A stretch of DNA of 64,000 bases from Albugo candida (lineage: Eukaryota; Oomycota; Peronosporomycetes; Albuginales; Albuginaceae): contig CAJNAR010000161.1 of NCBI GenBank assembly GCA_905220665.1, positions 124,001 through 188,000 of the forward strand, in the 5' to 3' direction. Both the position numbers and the translations under genes were made by a program. Of this stretch, positions 54,040 to 64,000 are shown piece by piece; positions within the stretch are counted from its first letter, which is position 1, and each line of letters opens with the position of its first letter. The notes below the pieces were generated by a model. It did no database searches, had not been told where the DNA came from, and saw only the letters and a program-made list of their open reading frames with translations.

Positions 54040-55055
54040 ACTAACAAGGCTTGAATCACCATAATTCACTCAACATCTGTGAATACAACCTTTTCCAATG
54101 CGCTTAGTATTTTTGTACAATCGATTCCGTGCGATACGACCAATGCTCTACGTCGAGTTCTTATAATTGAGTCTTCGAGATCGACATAGGCAGCAGCGAG
54201 AAAGCCATTCACGTTCCCATGACATACCGTGTGCGAGCGTTAGTCATTTCCTTCACACGCTCGGTCCTTCACATGGTTACCTTCGATCCGAATGCCGAAA
54301 CTTCTGCTGTAGAAAGTCGCTGCGCAATCGGATGATTTCATGTAATACGTTTCCACAGCAAATCTTCGCATGCATTCCTTATGCTGAAACACTTTTACGC
54401 GTTTTCTGTTACGCGCTTCACCACAGAATGTATCTCCGACAGCATTGAACAGCTATAAACATGGGTGCCTGATTAGCGATCGATCTATAGTCTCATGGAG
54501 ATAGCTATTGTAGTAAGGTATTGGATTGACATAGGCGCTGCTCTTTTGTCTTCACGCTAGATACCAGCAGATCAACTTTGGCATACAGAAGCATCTAGCG
54601 TCACCGATTCCGAGGGAAATATACTACCAATACGTCGATTTGCAAAGAGACTTGGACATGTTCGAGTTTCATAAGTAGTGGGATTCATGAAGAATCTGTT
54701 CAACATCCTCTCGGAACCAAAACCATGCGCTGAGATCGGAAGCCTGGTTTTGTACTATCCGACTAGTAAACGTTGCATATGTACTACTACAAGCTGATCT
54801 GGACTCTCGCATCCATCATATATTTCGAGTACAAGCCTGGATAAGGCTTCTGCCACCTCGTTAGTGTAACACTTCAACTATGAGGATATATCAAGCAGTA
54901 TACCTTTCATCATATAATTGTGCCGACTTCACCAAATGCGAGACTAGCAACTTCATGAGAAGCTGTCGAGCTGCAAGCGATCTCGCTCAGCAGCAATCTC
55001 TCCCACTGAACAAAGCGCTTGGAAGGATTGCAACGCTTCTTCTAACTTGCACAAT
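54040..55055. other. No intact gene; possible RNA polymerase subunit scrap
   Basis: About 1 kb downstream of POLD1's stop. A short plus-strand string at about 54,120-54,165 reads DTTNALRRVLI, similar to the ANALRR(V/I)(L/M)I motif of the alpha-like RNA polymerase subunits (RPB3/AC40), but the following EVPT motif is absent and frames break at once. Everything else is unremarkable. Confidence 0.35.
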
Positions 55056-58000
55056 TCACCAATCAATGGTCTGGAATCGATCCAGAGCTTGTTGGGATTC
55101 GCCCAAGTCTTTTTGTACCTTGATCCGTTTGTAGAAGATGGGACAGTCGCGACTCGTGCAAAGAACGTCTTGATGTAAACTTCCTTGACAGTTTTGGCAT
55201 TGCGTCCAAAATCGATGGAACAAGATCTCCAATTCTTGGACACTTTGCAACTGTCGAATCAAGATGGTGCTTTGCTGAGTCCGACAAGACTTACAAATAG
55301 CAGCCATCGTTTCCAGTGGTGCTTTGCAGCCAAGACACTTTGACTTTTTAACCGCAAAATCCATCATTCCACCGCTATTTTGCTTTAAATTCGGTTGAGA
55401 ACGCTTTCGTGTGTGTGCACCCTGAAGCAGTTCACTTCGAACTCTTGCCAGTCCAATAATCGGCTCGAAAATCCTCTCCAACGGATTCTGAAGCTGCTGT
55501 TTCATGTAATATTCCCAATCAATCGGAATGTCATTCTCCAACACGTAGACAGGGTCTTCGGCTTTTTCATAGAGCGGTGCCGCCTTGCCCTTATTTATAA
55601 TCACATATGCGATTCGTTCTCCCAAAACGGGTGCGGACCCTGCGTCTCGCTTTCTCATGCGTTCTGCAAGCTCGGTATGTGCTTGTTTGACTTTATAGTC
55701 ACGTTGATCGACCAGCTTCTTCAGTCCTTTCGTGATGACCAGTAACGAAATATCGATCCGATTTTGCAACAGATCGGAAATCATGGATTTTGTATACTCA
55801 ATGGCTCCCGCAACATTCTGCTGAATGAGGATTTTGTCCAAGCAAGTTTCCACGAGACGACGGACAAGAAGACAATTGTCGCGGCGTACAGTTTCCAATC
55901 CTTTCGAGTCAACTTTCTCATAGTTGTCTGCATTTGTCCATAACAGACCTGCATATCGCTTTTTGTTCATCAGTAGATATGGAAAGTAGACTTTCTCAAA
56001 CTCCAATAGGATAGGCGATGGAAAGATGGAAGAAACACGTGAGGCTGCTTCTTTAGCGAGAGGCATAGCTTCAGCGACCGTTCCAACACCAAACTTGACC
56101 ATGACGGAATCAGTATCACCGTAGATTACTTGGGCATCTGCCGGGTACCCATTTGCAACACAAAATTGACGTTCAACTTCTTCCCGCGTCCGGAAGAGAA
56201 ACTGACGTCCATACGCAGTTATACTGGAAGCAATTGGGATGCAAGGAAGCTGGCCGACTACGGCTCCAGTAAATCCATACACAGAATTCGCGCTGATTTT
56301 CAGTGCTAATTGTCGACCGTTTTGAACAGCTTTTTCCATTGGATCTGTAGCTCGACTCATGTCGTATTTGGCTTGCTTTCGAGCAGACAAAAGTTCTTCT
56401 AATATTATTGGAAGTATTCCTTTTCGAGTTTCTGCTTTTACAAACACATCGCCGGAGGGAGATTTCTGATACTGAAGTTGATCCAGCTTATCGACGTCAT
56501 CGGGTGCGACCAGAGTGGAATAGCACAAATTATGTGCTTGCATGATGGAAGGGTATAAGGACGCAAAATCGAGCGTGACAATCGGAACAGTATAATACGC
56601 TTTGATGGGTTCGATCACAGTTGCACCTTCGTAACCGGCATCACCGCTGTTGGGATTTTGAGAGCGTTGTAACGTTGGGACCACATAATTGGCCATTTTA
56701 CACTTTCGGAGCAGCATTGAGTAAACTTTAATTTGTTGTCCGCGTTCTAGCAAATAATCAATCGGAACACCACAAACACGAGCCATTTCAATATAATTGA
56801 CCAGCAATGACAAACTATGCAAAAGTTGTAGAGGAAGAGACGCATCTTTCAAACAGTACACTGCCAAGCGATGACGATCGTCGTCAGTACCACGCTGCAA
56901 GTCGCTTATTATTCCATGAGGAACGTCTTCTTTCTGTTGCCCGAGAAATGCGCTACTCACTGCATTGAGAGAGTACGAACTCAGCTGGAAACTTCGTCGC
57001 ATGATAGGATAAAGATCGAATGTACATCGGCCGTGAATTGTGGTCTTTATGCTTTCGCTTTTACCGTACTGCGCCGAGCTGAATGTCTTTTTTTCCATAT
57101 ACGCTGATCTGATTTGGAATGTGAAGCAAAAAGCATACAAAAGATGTGTTCACTTGGTACTTACTTGGAAAGTAAACGTCCAAGGTGATCGAAGTCTCTC
57201 AGATTCAATTTTTTCCCTCGATTTAAAATATATGGAATATCGAAATTGTCGACGTTGTATCCTGTGATGATATCCGGGTCTATCATTCGAACAAAAGCTG
57301 CCCAGCGTTCTAGCATGTCTTCCTCTCGGACAAACTCCAACACAGCGGTACCGACGATGGGCTTGCAAGTTCCAAGTACAAAAACATTGCGCAAAAGAGG
57401 TGTCGAGGACCCCTGCTCCTGCACTATATTTGCAATTTGAATGATTGGATCCTACAGAAAAACTGAGCATCAATTTATTATCGACCAAGTCAGACTCACG
57501 TGCTCTGCATCTGGAAAATGACCTTTTCTTCCCATACATTCAATGTCAAAACTTAATACACGAAATGGGGCTAGCTTGCTCCAATGTCCAGTGGGAGCAT
57601 GACTATTCAAGTCTGTGAATGCAACATCAAGCTCCAATTGGCAAGATGATTGCTTCTCGATTGCACTTCGCATGGAATACATGCCTTTTGCAGCCTGAAG
57701 CCAATTGCAGCCTTGAATTTCTTTATCAATCATGAATCGCAAGAGGAACGGAACATTGCTTTCATATGTCTGATAGGAACGGAAACCTACATCTAATAGA
57801 GACACATTCTCAGCCATTGTTACAAAATATAGCACAATAAAGCAAACCTGGTAGAGAAACTCCATTTTCAAGTAAAGTTCGCACTTTTGGAACGAATGCT
57901 GGCATACTGACATAAAGTTTCCATACCGTCATTTCGATGTCAAATTGAAAGCCATAAATGGATTTAAGGTTGCGAACAACTTCGAGCCCAATTATAGGTG

Positions 58001-58475
58001 GAGAGCCAGATTTCATCGTCGAATCCAAAGCTTTGTTGAGTGCTTGACGCACTTGACCACACTTGCTAGAATCAAAACTCTCGGTACAAGCGACATAGAA
58101 ATACGGCATGAACCCGTGAACATGTAATAGTACGCTGTTGCCAGTTGCGGTCACGCCATAAACGCGAATTACTGGAACAAGCTGAGTTGAGTTCTCAGAG
58201 TAGATCTTCGATCCCACCTCTGTGTGAAAGTGAAGAGGCGGTCGGTCATACATATCAACATCAATCCATTGAAAGTCGATAGAGGATGTGGTCGGATCGA
58301 CTTTGTCCAATGAGGAACGATGCCAGCTCTGTTTTGTACCTTGTTGTCCGTCAGTCGTGTCCTTATTTGCTTTATCTTGATGATCGTTTATCCTCATCCG
58401 TTTCTCTTCCCCCATGTCGCCGATCTCATTTCTCATGCCGCCATTTGGGTTCGTTCGCTTGCAGCTTACTGTCAT
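55056..58475 (-). CDS. POLD1: DNA polymerase delta catalytic subunit
   Basis: Four exons: 57,848-58,475, 57,500-57,786, 57,165-57,451 and 55,056-57,108; phases agree, 1,084 residues (yeast Pol3 1,097). The frame continues to an ATG at 58,553, but residues before MTVSCKR look non-coding. Exonuclease motifs are FDIEC, YNVDNFDIPYI and YCLKD; polymerase motifs are DFASLYPSIMQAHNLCY (A), KISANSVYGFTG (B), YGDTDSV (C) and MNKKRYAG. Two C-terminal cysteine modules follow: CLGC/CKSC (zinc) and CQNC/C..RDC (4Fe-4S, binds the B subunit). It is the leading proofreading replicase for lagging-strand synthesis and repair. All catalytic residues are intact. A decayed copy lies at 10,880-12,930. Confidence 0.97.
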
Positions 58476-58570
58476 TATAATGGCGCCAATTTTCGCGAAT
58501 CCAGCTAAATGTACCGCCCGTTTATTGGAGGATATGCAAAGATTATTCACCAATCGGTATCATCACATGT

Positions 58571-60178
58571 CTATTGCATGAAAACACATCTTTCTGTCTC
58601 ACTATTGTCTGTGTCTTGCAAAAAATTCCTCCACACGATCGGAAATTGATCGGCAAGTAAGAGCTTGAGTTCATTTCTCCTTTCTTCCACGAAAATTTTC
58701 TTCTCCAAATATTCAATAAATTGTACCCCCAATCGCTGGAAAGTATGACACATTTCGTCGCTCATTTTCGTGAATTTTTGAATATTACTTAATCGTTTCA
58801 GTATGGCTTTAGCTGTTTCGCTGGTCAAGTCTTGCCTTTGGACGTTCTTTGATGTGTTTTCTGCTGTTTTGCTTATGTTTTTGTGCTTTTTTGACTCTTC
58901 ACAGAATTTCCCGCAAAACGTCTTTGCCTTTTCACGAATGGCGCGAAGACACACATACCAGTTCGTTTTGAGCTTTTCAATGCCAATTACATTGTGCTCA
59001 GTATCCATAAATATATTAACGACACCTTCAAACCCGTACGCCAAACGCACCGAATCCATTAATATCTGTATGTTGACAGTATTATATTCTACCAAGTCGA
59101 ATGGTACCGTTTGTACTTTACAGTGCTGCATGAACAAGAGAGGAAGCACAGGATTCATGGTGATTTTGGTGTCGCTCAAAGGTTCGAGATCCGGAAATGA
59201 CAACGCGTAAAACAACGGTGTATCTGTGAGAAGGTGATCCAGAGCCTCAACATGCTGATGGCTTGGACATAACACTTCAAAGCAAGCGGTTGCTCGAGTT
59301 TGCCAAAGGAAGTCACATAGCATCTCGCGTGAATCAATTGGCAAATTTTCAATCATCTGCAAGATGGCTGTGCCAAGTGGGAGAGCAGCCCGATAGGCTC
59401 CACATTTTGTGTTATCTTGACAGCAAGCTACTTTAATTTCGTCCATGGTGGAAACGAGGAAATGGGTATTTTTCGACCCAATCGCGAATATGTACTCATT
59501 ATGGATCGTCTTCAAAACTGCCAGATGACCCGCTTCACCATTCTCTTTTCGTGTTACAAGAATATGTTTACTCTTTGAAATTGGCTCACTGAAAAACTTG
59601 GACGCAATCTTCTTTTCCACCTGATAGTCGTCTTCCTGACCTGTGAATTTCGGATATCCCCGGATTACTGGAAAGTAATGTTTCTCACGTGGGTTTGAGT
59701 CGCTGTCAGTAGCCAATGGTGGATGTAACAGTAAGAAATTACCTCGAGGCATGTGACTGCGGGCGTAATCAGATTCCTGATAGACTTTATCATCTGGTTT
59801 TCGCCTTTTTCCAACCCGAATGTCAATTCCAGATAGCTGATGCTGCCCAAGAGATGGAGCGAATAGCATCCGATCGTCAATCTGAACGTCGTTTTCCATT
59901 TCTTGTGCTTTCTCCACATGCTCCTTCCAGCTCTGAGCATGTCTCGAGACATATTCGTAAAAGGTGGAAAATGGTGCTCCATTCGTATCGCTATGCATTT
60001 TCGCCATGAAAGTCTGAATCTGAGTATAGCCTTTCACCGCATTGATGAACAAATGCTGTCGACTCGGATCCTGTCGCAATGTATTGAGAAGATGTTCGAT
60101 CTGTGCTTCAATAGTGGGTGAGAATTGGTTATGTGGTGGAGATAGCTCGAAAATCTTGCAATTAGTTGGATGTGTCAT
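58571..60178 (-). CDS. RNA ligase-type nucleotidyltransferase (T4 Rnl1-like)
   Basis: 535 residues, one exon. Motifs of the covalent nucleotidyltransferase superfamily appear in order and spacing: motif I TRKENGEA with the candidate AMP-accepting lysine K211; GSKNT (235-239) like motif Ia; CFEVL (E301) as motif III; FEGVV (E384) as motif IV; and IEKLKTNWYV (K402, K404) as motif V, followed by RAIREK. The KTNWY form of motif V and the long downstream helical region (about 410-520) favour an Rnl1-like RNA ligase over DNA ligases or capping enzymes. Residues 1-165 are a helical N-terminal extension without recognised domain. The substrate is unknown; tRNA or mRNA repair are possibilities. The stop lies 95 bp before the POLD1 start on the same strand. 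Confidence 0.72.
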   Translation of the reverse strand: MTHPTNCKIFELSPPHNQFSPTIEAQIEHLLNTLRQDPSRQHLFINAVKGYTQIQTFMAKMHSDTNGAPFSTFYEYVSRHAQSWKEHVEKAQEMENDVQIDDRMLFAPSLGQHQLSGIDIRVGKRRKPDDKVYQESDYARSHMPRGNFLLLHPPLATDSDSNPREKHYFPVIRGYPKFTGQEDDYQVEKKIASKFFSEPISKSKHILVTRKENGEAGHLAVLKTIHNEYIFAIGSKNTHFLVSTMDEIKVACCQDNTKCGAYRAALPLGTAILQMIENLPIDSREMLCDFLWQTRATACFEVLCPSHQHVEALDHLLTDTPLFYALSFPDLEPLSDTKITMNPVLPLLFMQHCKVQTVPFDLVEYNTVNIQILMDSVRLAYGFEGVVNIFMDTEHNVIGIEKLKTNWYVCLRAIREKAKTFCGKFCEESKKHKNISKTAENTSKNVQRQDLTSETAKAILKRLSNIQKFTKMSDEMCHTFQRLGVQFIEYLEKKIFVEERRNELKLLLADQFPIVWRNFLQDTDNSETERCVFMQ

Positions 60179-60179
60179 T

Positions 60180-63100
60180 GCTCAGCGGCAAGCGCATTCT
60201 ATGACGATGTCATACATCAATTGTCGCAGGATATAAGTTGTTACTATACGCTGGAGTCCGATTTATTGTCCGATCGAGGCTCACAGATCTATGTTTTCGG
60301 GCAATACCATGTGGCTATTTGGTAACAAACGACACCATTCGACATGTATGCATTGTAACCAATTCTATATGAGTATTCCACCCACTTTTGGATTACATTG
60401 TATTTGCTTTATCACACATTGTAGCCTGGCAACAGTACTGGCTGGTTTCGATGCTAAAAATCAAATCCCACGGAGAAAATCTACTGTTCAATATGAAAGG
60501 AAGCGGAAGAAAAGACGTTCATGTTCATTGTGATTGCTAGATGATAATATGGAAATTTAAGCGCGTATTTCTCCTAACAAAGTGTATGCAAAATCAAAGC
60601 CTTTATAGTTGAGGAGCCGTAAAAAACGACAAAAACAACTTGAGAAGCGATTGCGAGCTCTCAGATATGTTGATACGAATCGAAAGAAGGCCATTTTCCG
60701 ACATTTATCCTCGCCCAAAACAGAAAAGTGGTGCTGAAAGAGTTGAGAAGATCATTCTACTCGCATCAACACTTTGCTTTGGAGAATCATCGGACTGGAA
60801 GTTAGGTTGGCGAATCCTTAGTTTGCCTATCCCATTCAACTGCTAAGAGAATATATTTCATCACCTGAATAAAACGACAGCCATATCGTGACTTCAGATT
60901 TGTCCAAACGGTACACTTTCGCTCGTCGAATATACAATTGCATGAGGATGAATTTAACAGTGGAAATTCGCCACACTGGAAGAAATTTCGTATGGATCAA
61001 TGAGCACTTTTAGTTGGATAAAGCACGAAGAACTCCAGCTGTGCATCAATATAGACAGGATTCTAGCAAAACTTGCATGCAGCACATTCAAATAATAGTT
61101 TTAAAATACACAGTATCGCATGCGGCAGCACAGTTTGATCAGTATGACACGCTGCGTATGTGTGAGTAGCAGTAGGTAAAGGCAAAGGCCGCTGAGGTCA
61201 TCTGTGATGACAGCGATGTTATCAGCCGTCTATGTTGTACGATGAGACTTCAAAATCAACTCAGACTTACTACGGCTGTTGCATCGTGCAAAACCCACAA
61301 TAAATAAAAAAATAACGAGAAGTACGAAACAACTGTACGACACCAACATCAACGTCGCTTCCATCACCCTCACATCATTCAACATCATTCAATAACTTGG
61401 CTCTACTTTTCACGTGCTATTTCACGTTCGATGCGATAAGTACTATCAAGGACAAGCGTCACAAACGTTGGCTCAAAGTGCAAACAAGACGGGACGTGCA
61501 AGCTCCCACCCTATTTTCTTGGTATAGATAAGTGGCAAATGACATGTAATCTCGAAATGAAGTGAGCTGTGAAGCATGGATAATAATATCGATCTTCAAG
61601 ACGTGACTTGAGTAGCTCACTCCGCAGTCGAGACATCTCGATTTTCGACACATGCTGCTACTATTCGAGACAACAGTACATCAGAATAGCAATAAAGACT
61701 CTTGTGCACAACTTTGTAATGCCGTCAAGCATTCTTTCGAGTGCAAGCTCTGTTTGCTGGAGCTATTGCGTCGTATTCAAAAAGCACTTGCCGTCATACG
61801 GCATTCACTACGACCTACACTGCTGTTTTTGCACTCGGGTGTTATGACTCCAAAATGTGTATTTGCCAAAATAGGTGTGAGGTCGTGGCTTAAGGGTATT
61901 TAATCTCGAAAGTCCTTTCTAAAAACATCCGTCTACCCTCGTCATTGATAGTATACACGACATGATTGACGATCATTTTGCACAGCAAACACGTTTTCCT
62001 AGAGGAAGTAGTCAAGCTATATGTTCACCTGCTTCACGCATGAGTGAGGCATTACTAGCTTCATGACCATCAATTATGATCATCTGAACCTGATAGCTTT
62101 GCTATTTCCTCAATGTAGTCATATTTGAGATGAACAGGTTGGACTAACAGTAGTAACCTTCCAATCCGTATTGCTCCTTGACGTCTTCAGTCGACTATAA
62201 GTAGCCTAGATTCAATGACATGAGGACACATACTATTCTCAAAAGAGTCACTCTATTCCTACATAACGATGGCATGAGCTGCCCATGTAATACCACAAAG
62301 CTACGTGTAAACTCATACAAGTAGACTTTTGGAGGTTCGTCTCATCGGAAAATACCTGTCGAACACGATTCAAGCTCGTCTTCCTCTACGTGGCTTGAGC
62401 GCACTTTCGTAATCCTTGTATCTAAGTAGATATCGATTTGATAACTGCCAGGGCGAGTAGGAGTCAAGATACATTACATCATTCCCCCAAGATCGACGCC
62501 GCGTGGACAATACTGTCAATTAACCTGAGAAGACCTCTGTGTTTCGTATGTTCAACGCTAGAATGCTATTTTACCTGCTGCCTTCCCACCTGACTTTCCA
62601 TTTTTTGACCCCCAGATCACGCTAGACTTCTAAAATGATATTTTGAGAGAACACGACTTTCAGTAAGTAGTATGAGAGAAATTAAAGACAATCAGCGGGC
62701 CCAGATATGCAGCTCTCGATACACCAGCTTCTACACGGAAATACGAGACCGAGATATACAGTATGATCCATTCCCATAAGTTGGCTCGACATGCGCATAC
62801 TCGTCGATGGTAGCTACGAATCGGAAGAGGGAACCTTTCAGATAGCAAAGTCCGCAATCGAGAGATATCATGCAGAGGCGAAGCATTGGCGTGAAGTATA
62901 AATTGGAGCCTTTTACCAGAGGCTTTTCTAATGAAATCGTATATATATTTGAAAAAACTATAGAAAAAGATATTAGTATAGGATTGTTGGTATGTCTTGC
63001 CGCTGATAGTCCTATGTTGCGGTTACCTCAAGTTGCCGATCATTGACTAAACAGTAATCGATTTAATCGGTATAGACCAAGTGTAGTGTCACTTCCTTTC

Positions 63101-63700
63101 AAGATATCTATGTGGTACTTTGACAGAAATGTCAAAACGCATTCTCGTTTTGGTGCGATACTTTCCTAAAAATTGATCCTTTTACCGTCAATGCGCATAG
63201 TACTTATAACTCTGTCATGTTAAATACCGCATCAGATGTAAGATTTGCCGATTGAAACGCAGCAAACATAACCCACAGCTTTTGCAACCTTGGTCAACGA
63301 TTGAATCTATTTTCTCTTGCAAAATTTGCGATGCCACTTTTCGTTGACTTATTAATCATTCAATATTGATAAAAAATGACCTACAGAGAAAAAAATTGGG
63401 CATGCGGAAAACTTTTTTCAGAAGCTATCTCAGGGGCACCATCTCGGCTTTAGTTTTGTACTTGAGATGAAATCAAATAATGCAGTCAACCTCTTGTCGA
63501 TCATATATTCAAGCCATGATAGTTAGATATCTCCCTTCTCTGGGACCAAGACTTTATCTATGATGGCAGAATACGTGGTGCTGTCTTTAAGGAAGGAAGG
63601 ACCGCCAGTATTTTCTAGCGTCGTCGTATTGCGGCACACAAGAAAAAAAGCGATAAGTATTCGTTCTCAAATGGACAGCTGCCCGGCCAATAATTAAAAT
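60180..63700. other. About 3.5 kb without a supportable gene
   Basis: Frames at 60,291-60,533, 60,640-60,846 and 61,608-61,903 (plus) and 62,660-62,857 (minus) are short and compositionally random or lack ATG starts. No similarity to the duplicated blocks was noticed. No RNA gene or long repeat seen. Confidence 0.5.
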
Positions 63701-63759
63701 GAAGGTAAAAAGACTGTTAGTTTTTTATTAATTATTGCTTTACATGCTGATAAGGCCAA

Positions 63760-64000
63760 CCGTACAATAGATTATGCGCGTGTGCATCGCCACGGTTGAC
63801 GTGGTCATATGGTCATAACCATCATCAGAATCATGATGGTCTTACGGCTACTTGATCATTATAATTTGTTTTTCAAATCACCACCATTATAAGTAGAACC
63901 ATCACGACCGTCATGAATGCCATCCGTATCAGAATCACTATCATCATGATCAAGAAATAATAATTATTTTCTGAATGGTTATCGTTTTATTGATGCGCGC
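63760..64000. repeat. Imperfect ATC/GAT trinucleotide-rich stretch at the window end
   Basis: The sequence is dense in CATCA, TCATGA and GGTCAT words (for example around 63,805-63,840 and 63,895-63,955), with several short self-complementary ATCATGAT strings, in an AT-rich setting. It looks like a degenerate simple-sequence tract running off the window edge. No frame is open through it. Confidence 0.5.

Noticed and set aside
1..64000. CRISPR arrays, prokaryotic operons, tRNA or rRNA genes
   Set aside because: The window is eukaryotic (many short spliceosomal introns); no spaced direct-repeat array and no B-box-like GGTTCGANTCC with a foldable cloverleaf was found by eye.
63700..64000. Telomere or centromere satellite at the right edge
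   Set aside because: The ATC-rich stretch is irregular and contains no TTTAGGG-type or other uniform tandem unit.

Overview
The window looks like nuclear DNA of an oomycete, most likely an obligate plant-associated Albugo-type (white rust) genome. The reasons are spliceosomal introns that are nearly all 40-100 bp with GT..TAG/CAG ends, dense genes at very short spacing, a flagellar outer-arm docking gene (zoospores), temptin-like GPI-type secreted proteins, and a mixture of compact housekeeping gene islands with decayed, duplicated secreted-protein loci. The genus is an inference; I could run no search.

Region 1 (1-22.6 kb) is gene-poor accessory DNA. A block at about 735-10,260 and a second at about 15,785-21,260 are diverged copies of each other in the same orientation, with a third inverted shred near 47.3-47.9 kb. 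The only clearly open gene is a secreted, apparently non-catalytic pepsin-fold protein (15,918-16,934); its sister at about 868-1,900 is broken. Between the blocks lies a decayed, intron-containing DNA copy of the polymerase delta gene (about 10,880-12,930).

Region 2 (22.6-45.8 kb) is a compact conserved island: an RSL1D1/Utp30-type ribosomal L1 protein, a TPR/Mlp1 nuclear basket protein, mitochondrial ribosomal bL28, a proline-rich membrane protein, a Rab-type GTPase with a long N-terminal extension, a four-KH RNA-binding protein, TFIIIB subunit BDP1, a small GPI-type mucin-like protein, two temptin-like proteins, a selenoprotein K homologue that reads as a cysteine form, an outer dynein arm docking complex protein, the splicing factor SKIP/SNW1 and a second single-pass membrane protein. 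Several pairs are divergent with 68-185 bp between start codons. The KH, BDP1, SelK, Rab, RSL1D1 and TPR models required joining exons by hand; phases check in every case, including two micro-exons of 16 and 19 bp.

Region 3 (45.8-64 kb) is again mostly non-coding or decayed, interrupted by a secreted protein gene (53,052-54,038) preceded by an 84-bp tandem repeat, and by a head-to-tail pair: the DNA polymerase delta catalytic subunit (55,056-58,475) and a T4 Rnl1-like RNA ligase-type nucleotidyltransferase (58,571-60,178). The last 3.8 kb contains no supportable gene.
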